64,000 bases of DNA from Chaetomium olivaceum (Eukaryota; Ascomycota; Sordariomycetes; Sordariales; Chaetomiaceae). Under the pieces are notes generated by a model that saw only the letters and a list, made by a program, of their open reading frames with translations, ran no database searches and was not told the origin of the DNA. The stretch covers positions 85,083 through 149,082 of the forward strand of contig JAYWVB010000064.1 in the NCBI GenBank assembly GCA_039881045.1. The letters run 5' to 3'. Position 1 is the first letter of the stretch. Every line of letters starts with the position of its first letter. Position numbers and translations under genes: made by a program. Positions 21,452 through 33,344 of this stretch are shown piece by piece.

Positions 21452-22692
21452 ATGACTGCTACTCCGGATCAGACGCTGATCGTGCCCGACACGATGGCCG
21501 ACGATATTTTTGCAGAACTACTGTACCTACGGCGGCTCGACGAGTACAGCTCTGTCAAGCCGTATCTCATCACGTTCGATGTCGCCCAGTTCGGCCAGAA
21601 TGCTCAACAAACTAATATCAAGCTCGAGCCACGACAAACGCGCCTTCGCCCCATCAACAGGTCTAGTCAAGACTTCAATGTCAACGTGAACGGTTTCGAA
21701 ATTGGTCACTTCCCCTCATCGATATCATCCCAAGATTGCGAAGATGGCGATTTCGTGCGCCAGAATTACTACCCCGAGGTTACTCGGTTTTTGCGTGCGA
21801 GATTCGACCCAAACCTTGAGGGATTGCACGTTATCACCCACCAGGTGGGTTCGTTCGTTCCTACGCCACGATTGCATTGTAAAGCACGGCTGACAGGTTC
21901 CTTCGGGAAGCTCCGGAGACGCAGCCCTCGATTTCCGTCGTTGGCCCTTGACGAGATCAAGACTTTGCAGCCGGTCAACAAAGCACATGCGGGTAAGTCT
22001 AGCCTTATGGCGAACACCACTCTGGACAACCTTGCCTAGGTATATGGTAACTTCCCGGCCAGATTATTCGCCAGGGGGTGCATTGCCGCGGTTACAAAGT
22101 TTTCTCGCCCAAAATCGACACCTCCAGGTCTCCCATACAAAATTATCAAGTAAGTGAAGGTTTACTACTACCAAGCGACTGTTGGAAAGCCCTAGGACCC
22201 GCTAACCCGGGTCTCGTCACGGATATAAAGCGTTTGGAGGGTGCTGCACGGTCCCAATCGCGACTGGCCACTCGCCATGTGCGACTACACGACACTTGAC
22301 TTGAACGACATTGAGGTCATGGACAACGTTGGGCGTGATCACGTCACCGAGGGCATCGAGGTGTACTATAACCCGAATCAGGTGTGTGGTACTTTGTGGA
22401 TCACCAGCGCCCAGAAGACGTCGTTGTGTTCTGCAACACAGATAGCAGATCGCTCGAAATTCCGTGTACGTTGCAACTGACCTACACCGACACAGCACCT
22501 GTCCTCCATTTAAACACTCGATGCAGCTGGTATCCCACTAATGTACCTTTCTCCAACTAGTCTCACCCCATGCAGCTTTGAGTATCAACCTGACGAGACG
22601 CCGAGAGCACCGAGGGAGAGCTTGGAAGTCCGGGTAGCGTGCTTCTTCAAGGATCCTGATTTTGGCCCAGGCCCAGGCTCCGTTGATCTCTA
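21452..22692 (+). pseudogene. AsaB/CmcJ-like 2-oxoglutarate oxygenase-type protein, decayed
   Basis: Blocks occur in the order of fungal AsaB-like hydroxylase/desaturase proteins, which often sit in secondary-metabolite clusters: LITFDVAQFGQNAQQ, FEIGHFPSS, YYPEVTRFLRARF, KAHADYSPGGALPRL, KIINVWRVLHGPNRDWP, EGIEVYYNPNQ, WYFVDHQRPEDVVVFC, and a C-terminus FEYQPDETPRAPRESLEVR ending at TAA 22692. Introns at 21993-22062 and 22150-22230 fit. Frame shifts are needed at the A-run 22139-22142, at the GTGTGTG stretch 22381-22389 and at the T-run 22577-22579. All three lie in simple sequence. The His-x-Asp of the cofactor site would be HAD in KAHAD. Confidence 0.6.
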
Positions 22693-22973
22693 AACCACAC
22701 TCCAATAAACCCTCGCTGATTACGACTTGAGAGGAGAGGGGTTTGGAAGGTGATATTAGTCATAAGAGATATGGGGGGAGTCTTGGGGGTGCCAGAGCGT
22801 GCACTGGTGTACAACCGAAATCCGCGGCACTGGTCAAAACGGGCGCAATGTCAAGGAGTGGAAGGCTTCCAACAGAGAGCTCGGTAGCTCGGATATCATT
22901 CTCAGTATCCCATCGTACAAATTACACCCCAACGCTTTGCTAATGCTACAATACCCTGAAAGTAATTACTCGT

Positions 22974-23780
22974 CTACTGTGACTTCATGACCTCGAATAT
23001 GCTGCTAATGCTGGGCATCGTCTTGAGGCTTCGCCCGCCGGAAAAGCTTGGTGTCCGTGTCGGTGAAGGCTCAAGCAGATCAAGCCCTGGGGTGTGGGGT
23101 TCAACTTCCTCGAACTCGGTGAAGGGAGAATGGGAAAAGCCGAAGAGCGGTGTAGTGGGTGAAGGAGTCGCGGTTGTGACCGGCGAGACGGGCGGGAGCG
23201 GCGTCTCGTTGAAGAAGGCAAGGAGCAACAAGTGAAGTGAAGTTCGGCTGTGGCGGTCGGGGAGAGGAACATGGGCCGGCTGATCCTCTTGTACGAACGA
23301 GGGCGGAAGACGGGCGGTGGCCCAGCCGAGGAGGTCTTGGGGTGGTCGGACGACACGGTTGGCGGGGGAAGGTTGAGCGAGAAACTGTCGTTGAAAATGG
23401 GTTGGTCGAAGAGGTCCTCTGTCGGCGGGGGCGATGGCGACGGTGACGGTGTTGCTAGTTCCCTGGGGGCTGGCGGCTGGGGGGGTGGCGGCCTTGAAGC
23501 GAGAGAGCCGTTCTGGCGCAGCAGAAAGTCGCTTGCTGTGGCGTCGCTCGAGCTCGACCTGCAGGTTCCTCAACGGAGACGGAGACCGGCAGGACCTCTT
23601 CTTGGGCTTGTTCGCATGGTGCTCGAAAAGGGCAATTGCATCCGGTACAGCGACATTGCTCGAGGTGGTATGGTTCAGGTCATCGAGGAGAAGGCTAATT
23701 TGGTTGTCTTCGAGATCTGCCAGCAGATCAATGACCCGGTCGATGGAGGAACGCGACCGTTGGTGGCCTTTGGTAGGCAT
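22974..23780 (-). CDS. Hypothetical low-complexity protein
   Basis: A single open frame from ATG 23780 (MPTKGHQRSRSSIDRV) of about 268 residues. It has a short helical start (VIDLLADLEDNQISLLLDDL), a basic Ser/Arg part (KPKKRSCRSPSPLRN, ERRHSKRLSAAPERLSRF), then long Pro/Ser/Thr-rich disordered sequence with acidic patches, ending GRSLKTMPSISSIFEVMKSQ. No domain was recognised. The frame is uninterrupted and the composition is typical of disordered fungal proteins. An intron in the middle cannot be excluded. Confidence 0.5.
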   Translation of the reverse strand: MPTKGHQRSRSSIDRVIDLLADLEDNQISLLLDDLNHTTSSNVAVPDAIALFEHHANKPKKRSCRSPSPLRNLQVELERRHSKRLSAAPERLSRFKAATPPAASPQGTSNTVTVAIAPADRGPLRPTHFQRQFLAQPSPANRVVRPPQDLLGWATARLPPSFVQEDQPAHVPLPDRHSRTSLHLLLLAFFNETPLPPVSPVTTATPSPTTPLFGFSHSPFTEFEEVEPHTPGLDLLEPSPTRTPSFSGGRSLKTMPSISSIFEVMKSQ

Positions 23781-25400
23781 CGTGGTGGTGATGGGGTGAT
23801 GGATGATGGGAGAGAGCAAAGATCCGGGGAAAAGAGTGGATGAACCAATGTTCGTGTAGTGAATGGACCGGATATTGCTGTGTTGCTGTCGGAGCTGTGT
23901 TGTTGTATTGGGGGGCAGCGTGGTAAAAGAGCGGACCAACTGCTCGCGATGAGCTCGTTGTTGACAAGAGAAAAAGAAGTTCGAAATTGGGGGGATTGCA
24001 GCAGAAATGAGGATTCCCGGAACCGCGTTTGCGCAACCCCAACGTTCCCCAACTGTGGGGGCTCTATCCGGGGGGAGCTGGTCCCCGAAATAGGCACTAG
24101 CGTTAGAGCTCCCGAGACCCTGGCTCCCCTGGCTCGCAACCTGGAAGCAGTCACGCACTTTCATGGATAGAATCCCCGCCAAACGGCCCGAGGCGGGTCA
24201 TCCAATCCTCGCCCAATGTCTTGAATTTGGATGTTTGGCCACACGATCTGGGAGCGGCGAGAACCCAGACCGCCAGATTCAGGTCGGGTATGGCTTGGCC
24301 CGAGTCGATCTCGCCATTTGACACGCGCCTCCACAACAGCTCAGCTGCTCAGGAGGTTTTGCCTGGCAAATGTTTTTCTTCACTTTCGTTCAAGCCGGCG
24401 CATTCGACCCGTGGGTGGATGGGTGCTCAGGGGCAGCGAACTAATGCAGCAATGGCCGGCTCAGAAGAAACTCCAAGCTCCAAGGTCTGGCCCAATCGCG
24501 TGCTACTACTACTAGTGCCTAAGGAAAGCACAGAAGTACACAGTACCTTAAGCATCCCATGCGCCAAACAGTTTTCTTTTGGTCGGTTTAGGTGCAGCGT
24601 TTCCCAATGACAACAACCAACTGGAAGCACCCGGCATCTCACGACCCCTGCGCGTTCTTAGCGATCTTGCCGTGGCGTGGCGGTCTCACCATGCACAAGC
24701 CCACGGCTCGCTGCAGCAAAGTCCAAATGATCGCCGGCGCTGGGCGGTGGAACGAGTCGCCCGCCAAGTTTTGAAAACACTCGGCCCATCCCCTGACAGG
24801 CCTGGCTTCCCACAAAACCAAATCTGCGACTCGCTGTGTCGCCGCCGTGCAAATGCAGGGAGGGCTTTCTCCCCGGTGCTCCCGAAATGGAGCTGCAAGT
24901 AAAAATATATGTACATACATACATGTACGAATAGTGGTACTCCCACGTCACCAGCCGTTCCGAGCATCGAGCACATTAGCGTCTCTGTCATGACCAGTCA
25001 GACTCCAAGATGCCACCCTTCCTGTGTCTTCTCCAGTGATGTGCCATGCATGGGGTGGGCGCGGAAGGCCGAACTGCAGCCCGTTGATCCTGCCACCTCG
25101 AGAACCCCCCGGACACAACCCGGCCACGGTGCGTAAGCCTTCCACAAGCCCCGATCGAGAGCACGACCCCGCTAGAGGATCACCGATCACCACCAGGAAC
25201 TACCGAATCACGCCAACCGTTTCTGATCCCTCAGTATCCTCTTGTCTCATCCCCGCTGTCAGACACATAGTTCTTCGTAGATTACCTCCTCCACATTACA
25301 ATAGGACGGAGAGAGTGTTCGGCAGCCGTAGCAACAGTTCCCGCTGCTTTGACCAACTAAGGCAGTTGCTAACAGTTACGCCCTTCTCGATCAAAGAACC
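23781..25400. other. Gene-free stretch upstream of the P450
   Basis: About 1.6 kb. No frame here shows a domain or a plausible splice structure. A short (ACAT)n run lies at 24909-24924. The last few hundred bases are presumably the P450 promoter. Confidence 0.5.
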
Positions 25401-27406
25401 ATGGAGCCTAAAATCCAACATTTCGGTGCATTTGGTTCCTCAGGCACGGTTCTCGTTGCAGGACTGACAATCTTCATCTTCGCTGCGTATCACACACTCT
25501 GGGCTCACAAGAGGGGCATGCCCCCACTCCCACCTGGTCCTCCACCAGAACCCTTGTTGGGACATTATCGAATCGTCCCGCAAGACGCCGCGTTCAAACG
25601 ATACGCTGAGTGGGCAAAGGAGTACGGTACGATACTATGAGAGACTACTCTATGTGCCGTTGACTAGACTAACATGTGGTGACCCTTGCCATTCTGGCCC
25701 GGCAGAGAGCGATGTGCTTTTCTTTCAAACCTTTGGCACCAAATGGGTGGTCCTAAACAGCCTCGCGCGCGGCGACCGAGCTACTTGAGAAGCGAGGATC
25801 AAGCTACGCAGACCGCCCCCGTTTCGTCATGTTTGAGGAGTATGTCGTCCCCCATGCGTAAGCACAACACACACTGACCCTGTCAAGAATGGGCTGGTCA
25901 CCCACTCTCACCTGGCTCCGCTGGGGCCCAAAGTACCAACTTCACCGGAAGGTCTTGCAGCCCCCTTTCACCAAGTCCCGGGTTGGCCAATACACAGCTC
26001 ATCAGCGAAGGGAAGCTATGATCTGCTGCAAGGGCCTGATTGACAACCCGGACGACTGGCTCATCTCGGTCAGGCGGTTCTCAGTGGCCATCGTGCTCCA
26101 GATCGCGTACGGGCTTGAGGTGGAAGGACCCGAAAGTCAGTGGATTCGGTTGGCCGAGGATACTGCCAATGCAATCGGCAAATCGGGAGCACCCGCAAGT
26201 TCGATCATGGACCGCTTTCCTGCGAGTGAGTATCAGGGGTGCCCGGTCCCGGCCACGTTACCCGTCGAGTCCTAATGCCTATTTACAGCTCGGTACCTGC
26301 CTAGCTGGCTCCCATTCATGGAGAGGCTACGTTATGCGCATACATGGAGGCCTGCGATCCAGAATCTCACTAGCCTGCCCTTTGAGGCATCGTTAAAAGC
26401 ATTGGTACGGCTCTCTCCTTTTTAAGTTTGGCTTAATACACAAGCTGATTCTAGTCTCAGACTTCGGGGACGGACAACCACTCATTTGTTCACTCGCGAA
26501 TGGGTATCTTCAACCATAATACCCACAACAAACTACCCAACGACTTCGACCTAGAGGACATCAAAGGAGCGGCGGCAACTATCGTCATCGCCGGCAATGA
26601 CACTGTGAGCCACAAACTTCTAAATAAATCACCGCAGCAGGACGCTTACTCCTTCCTAGACTGCTGCAACAATCATGCTCCTCGTCCTCTACTTGATGCA
26701 GAACTCTGACGCACAGCGCGAGGCACAAGACGAGGTCGACCGAGTGGTAGGAGGCGAGAGACTGCCAACATGGGACGATATCCCCAACCTACCTTACACA
26801 AACCTTATCTTGCAGGAGACCTACCGGATGAACCCGCTTTCATCACTAGGTATTCCCCACGCAAGCGTCGCAGACGACGTGTACAACGGCATGTTTATCC
26901 CAAAGGGCACGGTGGTCTATCCGAACGTCTGGGCCATGTGTCACGACGAGTCCATCTATGCCGAACCCTCCCGGTTCCGGCCCGAGAGGTATCTGTCTAA
27001 GGAGCTAGGGGGCAACGGAGAGCCATTACCAGTGGGGAATTTTGGGTTTGGGCGACGGTAAGCACCTATGACAAGCTTAATGAATTCAAGGTTAACCCAA
27101 GTGGATGTAGTATCTGCATTGGCAGGAACCTAGCCGAGAACAGCCTCTTGATCGCACTGGCCACGATGCTCGCCACTGTTGATATTGACTGGCCTCAGGG
27201 AGCAGATGGCAAACCAACCCCTTTTGAGCCCGAATGGTCCTACAGGGGTCAAGCGTACGTTGATATTCAAACGACACATGAGTTACAGTCACTAATTCTG
27301 GTGCAGTACCGTCTTGCCGTTCAAGGCCTCGATCACAAGCCGATCCGCCAAATCCAAAGCATTGCTCGATGCAGAGGTACAAGCTTCGGAGGCCCGTCGC
27401 CCTTGA
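25401..27406 (+). CDS. Cytochrome P450 monooxygenase (OrdA-like group), one frame shift
   Basis: ATG 25401 starts an N-terminal membrane anchor (VLVAGLTIFIFAAY) and a proline hinge (PPLPPGPPPEPLLGH). Later motifs are all present: I-helix IVIAGNDT continuing TAATIMLLVLYLM after an intron, ExxR in LQETYRMNP, PERF-type PSRFRPERYL, and the heme loop FGFGRR-ICIGRN split by an intron at about 27060-27115 with the axial Cys intact. Further introns are at about 25627-25707, 25861-25888, 26224-26289, 26404-26456, 26602-26661 and 27257-27307. The stop is TGA 27404-27406. In the second exon the frame breaks at CTCGCGCGCGG (about 25761-25772), between VVLNSL and AATELLEKRGSSYADRP. One inserted base explains it. 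Substrate cannot be told from sequence. Confidence 0.82.
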
Positions 27407-27556
27407 TGGCCGACAATGTCCAGATCTTTTCCTTGCTTTTTCATACCAGCGGTATTTACTCCCAGCCAGTCCCTTATTTACATATCTCATACACCTCTCA
27501 TCCTCAACATGGTTACCCCTTTACTCCACCGCCTCCACTTCTCCCCCCTTTCCACC

Positions 27557-28924
27557 TCATTTAAAGAAATCCAAGGGGAACCCGTTCGCCATCGCCTGGA
27601 ACCCCGCCACATTCGGATGCAGGTGATCTCCCCCATCATACTGCCTCGCCAGCTGGCTCTTGACGGAAGGATCCCCAATCAACGCCGAAAAGTCCACCGT
27701 GGCATCAAACGTACCGCTCTTCAGAATCCAATCATTTACCTTGACCCGGGTCTGCTCCCGCGTAGGGTTCGAGTAGGACTGCCCGTTCCCCCCAAACGGC
27801 GTGATCGTCCCCCCAATAGTCTTGATCCCCGCCGCCTGACAATCACTTGCAATCTTTTGAAACGCTTGCTGCAGCCTATTCCCAATCCCATTCTGCGTCC
27901 CAGAATCCGTGCCCCCCCCCGATATCATTCACCCCCTCAAACACCATCACCCACTTGACCCCTGCCACCTTCAACGCATCCCGCTCGTACCGCGTCAACA
28001 ACGTCGGGCCCAACCCGCCCTGCAACACCGCATTACCCCCCGCCGCCTGGTTATTCACCCCGATATGGCTCAGATTCCCCGCCTTCTGCATCCTTGCCAG
28101 CAACAGATCCGGCCAGCGATCATTCCCGTCATCCGTGCTCCCGCGCCCATCCGTGATGCTATCCCCCAGGATCACAAACGCGCCCGCCTCGGGCGGCGCC
28201 CACGCCTCCACCGCCGACACAAAATACCAGTGTTTGGTATTGCCCCCGCCCGACAGCGTCGCCGCGCTCACCCGGTTCCCGGCCTGCATGTGCGAGGTGG
28301 TGCGGCTGCCCGGGTGGCCGGTGATGCTGCTGCCCGACTGGCCGGGTTGCGAGTACAGGGACACGGCGATGTTGGCCTGGGCGGGCGCGGCGAAGTCGAC
28401 GGGGTCGCTGTAGGCGACCTGCCCGCGCGGGATGGTGATGGACGCGGACCCGTTGTTGAAGGTCAGCGGCTTGAGCGTCGCCGTGTCGATGCCGGCCACG
28501 CCGGCTTTGCCGCCTTGCGGCAGGGCGATGGAGGCGGCCGTGATCGGCAGGTCGCTGGCGCCGAAGGTGTTGCTGATTTGGATGCGGAGGCGCTCCGCGC
28601 CGAGGGAGAGGTGTAGCGTTTGCCGGAGGGTGGCGTCGCGGAAGACGCCGCCGCCGCCGTTCTTTTTGGGTTGGAGCGTTAGAGGAATTTTCTTTGGGGG
28701 CGGTTATGGGATGTGAAACTTACAAAGGGTGAGGGAGGCATGTTGTTGGGCTCGACTAGCTGTGGCATCGACGTCCAGGTGGCAACCCAATGCCAGTCGT
28801 CGTCGGCTCTAGGAGCCACTGCACCCCGGCTCGATCCGGCATCTTCTGGCGTGGGGACGGCGGAAGTGGGAGACAGCAGCAACAATGAAGCAGCAATAGC
28901 TGCCCAGCGCGGGAGAGACAACAT
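27557..28924 (-). CDS. Secreted GDSL-type esterase/acylhydrolase
   Basis: ATG 28924 starts a signal peptide (LPRWAAIAASLLLLSPTSA), followed by WHWVATWTSMPQL. After one intron (28662-28723) the SGNH blocks follow: FVILGDSITDGRG (catalytic Ser), NNQAAGGN (Gly/Asn block), EGVNDIGGG and, near the end, GGDHLHPN (Asp-His pair). The enzyme is expected to be secreted and to hydrolyse acyl or acetyl esters of plant polymers or lipids. Exact substrate is unknown. The frame breaks inside a C9 run on the plus strand (27912-27920). With eight bases the two frames join perfectly as GGGTDSGTQ. The gene is therefore probably intact apart from a one-base slip. It is convergent with the P450 just downstream. 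Confidence 0.82.
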
Positions 28925-30021
28925 GGCTAGAAGTCACTCCAAACGTCTAGCGAGTCTTGGCTGTGAATCCAGCGGGACGGACCCGAGCAAGCAGGCGATG
29001 TCTCGCGTGGGTTTTGTACACACCAACGTCGTATCCTCGGCGGATGTTCAGTGCCCGAAAGTTGATTTTGGCTAAGGGTTTATGGAGTCTGATTTAGCCA
29101 GAGTTGGGCCCCGCGACGGGACATGGTCACAGCTGGTCAAGGCGATTTACCCAGCTGGATACTCGTAGTAAGGGATCTGCGGCGGATATCCCTACTGGTG
29201 GGATAATTCTGTGGGCGGGACTACAACGACGAATCTTGGTAGGAACCTGTTTGATATTGTTTCCCAGGTCCACGTGCGATTTGCACATCACCGTATGTTT
29301 CCTACACAGAAAGTAAACCATACATGTAATTGACTCAAGCTTACTGGTTTCGGGCGAAGGGCTGCAATAAATGAACAAAGGTTAAACTCGCCCGGTTGAA
29401 ACACCAATGCGTTTCCCCAGTTGCAAATCTTACGCTCAACTACAGTGTAGCTAGGTAGGTAGGTAGGCATCATCCCTCGCATCGTCTTACATTTGAAAGT
29501 GATCCGTGTTTTGTCCCTTCTTCCTTATGCCATTTAGTATTCCTCCTTTCTCTCATTGTTTTTTTGCTTGCTATTTTTTCTTTCCGATCTTTCCGCCACC
29601 ATAATTTCCACCATCAAATAAAAGTTCCCTACCTTATGTACACCACCTGAGCTTGAAGGTAGGGCTCCAGAAGTTTGGTTATTCTGTACCTCTAGTAGGG
29701 TAGCGGTTAACTACAGAATAAGATGATCTGTAGCGGGAGGAACACGGTAGTTGTACAGCAAACGTCTCGGTTGGGCGGCTCCTTTGTCCACAGGGCCATA
29801 CCACGAACAAGCGTCGCGTAACAAAAATACAGGTGCTAACGAACCGTCAGAGGTCACTAGGAGTAGTCATATATACTATGAAGGTATAAAAGTGCGCCTG
29901 TCATCATGAAAACGAGCATACTTTTGCTCCGCTTGCTTTTGCCACGCTCACATCGCAAGTGAGCGCCCGCCAGCGTCGACCTCGACCTTGGTATTCCCAT
30001 TGGCTGGTACCAACCAACTAC
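28925..30021. other. Intergenic region between the GDSL esterase and the kinase-like gene
   Basis: About 1.1 kb without a supported gene. Contains a short (AGGT)n run at about 29452-29467 and the TATA box listed separately. Confidence 0.55.
29885..29891 (+). promoter_or_regulatory. Candidate TATA box of the kinase-like gene
   Basis: TATAAAA in an otherwise mixed stretch, 137 bases before the chosen ATG at 30022. Position and sequence fit a core promoter, not tested. Confidence 0.4.
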
Positions 30022-31290
30022 ATGTTTAAGTTTGTTCGAGGCAACCGTGTCCGGACCGTACGGGCCGGCCACGCTTACGTTTTCAACAGCATGTCGGGTC
30101 AGTCTTACATCTTCAACCGGCCACTTCCCAGCGGGCGCGCAGAGCCAGGTACAGCTCGTCACCAACATCCACACCCACGAGTGGCTGTGCGGAAGGTAAG
30201 CAAGCAAAAGCCGGCCGTGCAAGATGCCCATGATCTAGCCCAGGTGCCCGAGGACAACGAGGTACGCATTCTCGACCACCTCAACGCGCTCGTCCACAAC
30301 CCAGTATACCTCCTTACCGGCCTGACCCCACGCTGGAGCACCTGTCTCTCGCACGAGAAGGTCGCCGTCCAGCCCCAGGACGCATATCTCACGGCCGAGT
30401 GCCTGCGGATCAGCTACTGGAAACTCTGCAACGGCGGCAGCGTCTCCAGCGTAATCTCAAACTGGCGTTCGGGTTTTATGTCCGACAACATGGAGGGTAA
30501 GTTGTTCCCGGTGAGCTTTGTTGCGCGATGCATCGCGCAGGTCTGCGAGACGTTGCACTTTATGTACCATGCCGGGCACGAGGCCGTCTACCACTGCGAC
30601 CTGCACCTGGGCAACATCTTTGTGCACTACGAGTCGGATCCGGGTAACGATGGCCTGCCAAACTTCTACATTGGGGATTTTGGCTGGGCGCACACTGCCA
30701 GCGAAGTGTGGCGCAACGACCGCACGCATATGTATCTCGACGGTGGATACTCGCCGCTCGCTTCTGACAAGTTGCGAGCTTGTGAGCCTGCGCTGGGGAC
30801 CGCACCGGCCCGTAAGCGCTTGCGGTGGGATGTGACCCGGTTCTTGAGCGCGCTGGAACAGCTTACGCGCCACACTGTTGTGCCCTGGACTAATAGTAGG
30901 AGTGCGAACCTTTCTAACTCACCACCTCTGAGCGAGCAGGCGGCGGAGTTGAGGGGGTTGGTGAAGATGCTCGAGTTTGTGGATGCTCAAGATGGAGAAA
31001 TGGCAGCCCGCAACCCCACGAGTCGGCCCCCGTCTCTGGTGGAGGTGGTCCGCGCCGCGAAGAGGTTGGAGGAGTTCGCTCTGAAGGCCGAGATGTACAC
31101 GGAACCGTTCGATGTGGTCGCCAATTGGGGAGAGTTGCAGCTGGCATGGAGTCAGAACGAGAAGCCGTTTGTGTTTGCGAGCGAGAAACGACCGGCCCTC
31201 CCTCAGACGCCGGATATAGCTGTGGCGAGGGCCGAGAACTATGGTAAGGCTAACATTGTTGGCCCGTGGACTTTGGTGGACTCGGAGTAG
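30022..31290 (+). CDS. Protein-kinase-like protein with degenerate catalytic loop
   Basis: No intron is needed. Kinase signals: VRKVSKQ (possible beta3 lysine), catalytic loop YHCDLHLGNIFV in place of HRDLKxxN, with Asp and Asn kept, and IGDFGWA as the DFG segment. The tail is helical (EVVRAAKRLEEFALKAEM). The chosen start is the first in-frame ATG (30022). An earlier GTG at 29959 is not credible. Between about 30135 and 30195 the alternative frame reads AQSQVQLVTNIHTHEW, which looks more protein-like than the actual frame, suggesting two compensating one-base shifts there. Family: fungal orphan Ser/Thr kinase-like proteins. Activity is uncertain. Confidence 0.65.
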   Translation: MFKFVRGNRVRTVRAGHAYVFNSMSGQSYIFNRPLPSGRAEPGTARHQHPHPRVAVRKVSKQKPAVQDAHDLAQVPEDNEVRILDHLNALVHNPVYLLTGLTPRWSTCLSHEKVAVQPQDAYLTAECLRISYWKLCNGGSVSSVISNWRSGFMSDNMEGKLFPVSFVARCIAQVCETLHFMYHAGHEAVYHCDLHLGNIFVHYESDPGNDGLPNFYIGDFGWAHTASEVWRNDRTHMYLDGGYSPLASDKLRACEPALGTAPARKRLRWDVTRFLSALEQLTRHTVVPWTNSRSANLSNSPPLSEQAAELRGLVKMLEFVDAQDGEMAARNPTSRPPSLVEVVRAAKRLEEFALKAEMYTEPFDVVANWGELQLAWSQNEKPFVFASEKRPALPQTPDIAVARAENYGKANIVGPWTLVDSE

Positions 31291-31910
31291 TATATCAGGC
31301 AACCCTACACCTACTTGGGTCTGAAACGGACCATGTCGCTCGTTACGTAGCCTAGCCTTAATGCCCTTTTCATCGTACCAAAGAGAGAAGATAAAAGTGA
31401 GAAGTGCCTTTTGAAAACAAAGATAATAATATTCTGTTATTGAGTAGTTGATAACTGCCGAAAGTGTGATCACCTATCAGTGAGCTTGCTCTTCCTGAAA
31501 CTGCTACAGGTAGACTCTTAACTTGACCCAATGGTAACGGATTCTGATTAAAACCCAGCCGCAAGTCCTACCTGTATCAGTCCAGGTAGCACCACTAGAC
31601 CCAAAAAATTACTTAGTTATGAATAGAAGTATAATAGTATAGACTTGTCCATATTTCGAACCCAGAACTGGTCCCAGACTCCCAAATTTTGATGAGACTC
31701 CGAAAGACTCTGGCTGACATCCGACTGGCCCATCCACCGCCCGTGCCCATGTTCCCTCATTAATCCCCCTGTCAACGCCCCCCTGTTGCTGGTTGGCTCC
31801 CATTCTTTCACATTGGTGCCTGATGGTCAGTAAGCAAACCAACTGAATCCCCTCAAATTCGCAAGACAGCGCTGACGCTGGGGCAGGGAAGTCAAACAGA
31901 CACGAACAAA
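31291..31910. other. Intergenic region before the FAD monooxygenase
   Basis: About 620 bases, slightly AT-richer at 31370-31640. No gene, RNA or repeat recognised. Confidence 0.5.
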
Positions 31911-33344
31911 ATGGAAATGCCAACCCTGCCAAAGTCGGTTGTCATAGTAAGTACACGTTGAAACCACTAGTATCTGGAGAAGCCTGACCGGAATATAGGT
32001 CGGAGGCTCCCTGGCGGGTCTCCTTCACGGGCTGTACCTCAAGCGGCATGGCAGCAACGTGGTCATTCTCGAACAGGATCCCAACACCGTCCGGAGCAGC
32101 CACCAGGCAGGCATTGCCTTTGGGCCCAGCACGGATGAGATTCTCTGCAAGTACGACGATACGGGAGTGCAGAGCTGCATAGCGTCCACAACCACCCAAT
32201 TTGCCTACCGCAAGAGCTGGGATTTTCACCTGAACATTGCCCGGCGTCTCACCAGCTGGGGGCTAGTGTACCGCATCCTACGCGCCAACTATGACGGCCT
32301 GGTTTCTGACGCCGTCCCCAATCCGCCGCCCCCAAGAAAAGGCGACGGAAAAGCGGAATACCGCTCCGGGAAGAAGGTCACCCACCTGCAGGACAACAAC
32401 GACTCCATCACGGTCACCTTTATCGACCAAGACGGCACCGAGGACTTCCTCACCGCCGACCTCGTCATCGGCGCTGACGGTCTGCACTCTACGGTGCGGA
32501 CCCTCGTCCAAGCGCCCGCCATCAAGGAATACTCGGGCTACGTCGCGTGGCGCGGCACCGTGCTCGAGCGAGACCTGCCGGCAGAGACAGTATCGTACTA
32601 TGACGGCCGCCCGACCCTCAGCTTCCTCAAGAACACCTACCTCGTCTCGTAAGCCCCCCTTCCCTTCAATACCAACCCACCCCCTTCCCTTCCCCTCCAT
32701 TACCCCCCTTCCTCTCAAACCCATAACCAACACCCTCTCGCCTCAGCTACCCCATCCCCCCGGACGCGGGCAGCTTCGCCCCCTCGACGCGCCTCCTCAA
32801 CTGGGTCTGGTACACCAACGCCCGCGACCCCACCCGGCTATTAACCGACCTCGCCGGCCACGTGCACACCAACACGGTGCCCACGGGCCTCGTCTCCCCC
32901 CGGTTATGGCGCGCCCAGCTCGCGCAGACGGTCGCGCAGATGCCGCCGCACCTAGCCACCCTAGTCTCCGCCACGCGGGACGAGTCGGTGTTCGTCACGC
33001 GCGTGAATGACGCCGTGTGCGAGCGCGCGGTGTTTTGCGGCGGGAGGGTGGTGCTGGTGGGCGATGCGCTGGCGACGTTTCGGCCACATTTTGCGGTGGC
33101 GACGGAGCAGGCCGCGAGGCACTGTCTTGGGTTGGGGAGGGTTTGGAAGGGGAAGATGGGGTTGGGACAGTGGGAGGGGGAGATGGTGGGTCATGGGAAG
33201 AGGGTGTGGATGGCGAGTCGGGTGTTGGGGGTTTGGGGGCTGGGAGGGTGGTGGGAGTTTGGGAGGATGTTGGGGAGGTGGGTGGGTGTGCTTTTGGGGG
33301 GTTGTTTGCGAGGAGATGATGATGGGATGGGGGGGAGGTGGTAA
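31911..33344 (+). CDS. FAD-dependent monooxygenase (6-hydroxynicotinate 3-monooxygenase-like)
   Basis: From ATG 31911 with introns 31947-31998 and 32649-32746, about 427 residues. The N-terminal dinucleotide fold is SVVIVGGSLAGLLHGLYL with ILEQD after the second strand. The DG motif is LVIGADGLHSTVR, the second FAD motif is RVVLVGDALATFRPH followed by ATEQAARHC. This arrangement fits small FAD aromatic hydroxylases of the 6-hydroxynicotinate monooxygenase type found in fungal catabolic or secondary pathways. The C-terminal quarter is rich in Trp and Gly, as often seen in these proteins. No obvious partner gene is adjacent. The kinase-like gene is upstream on the same strand. Confidence 0.85.

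Noticed and set aside
23281..23843. Plus-strand Gly/Arg-rich frames opposite the disordered hypothetical protein
   Set aside because: Low-complexity mirror of the minus-strand Pro/Ser-rich frame, no independent evidence.
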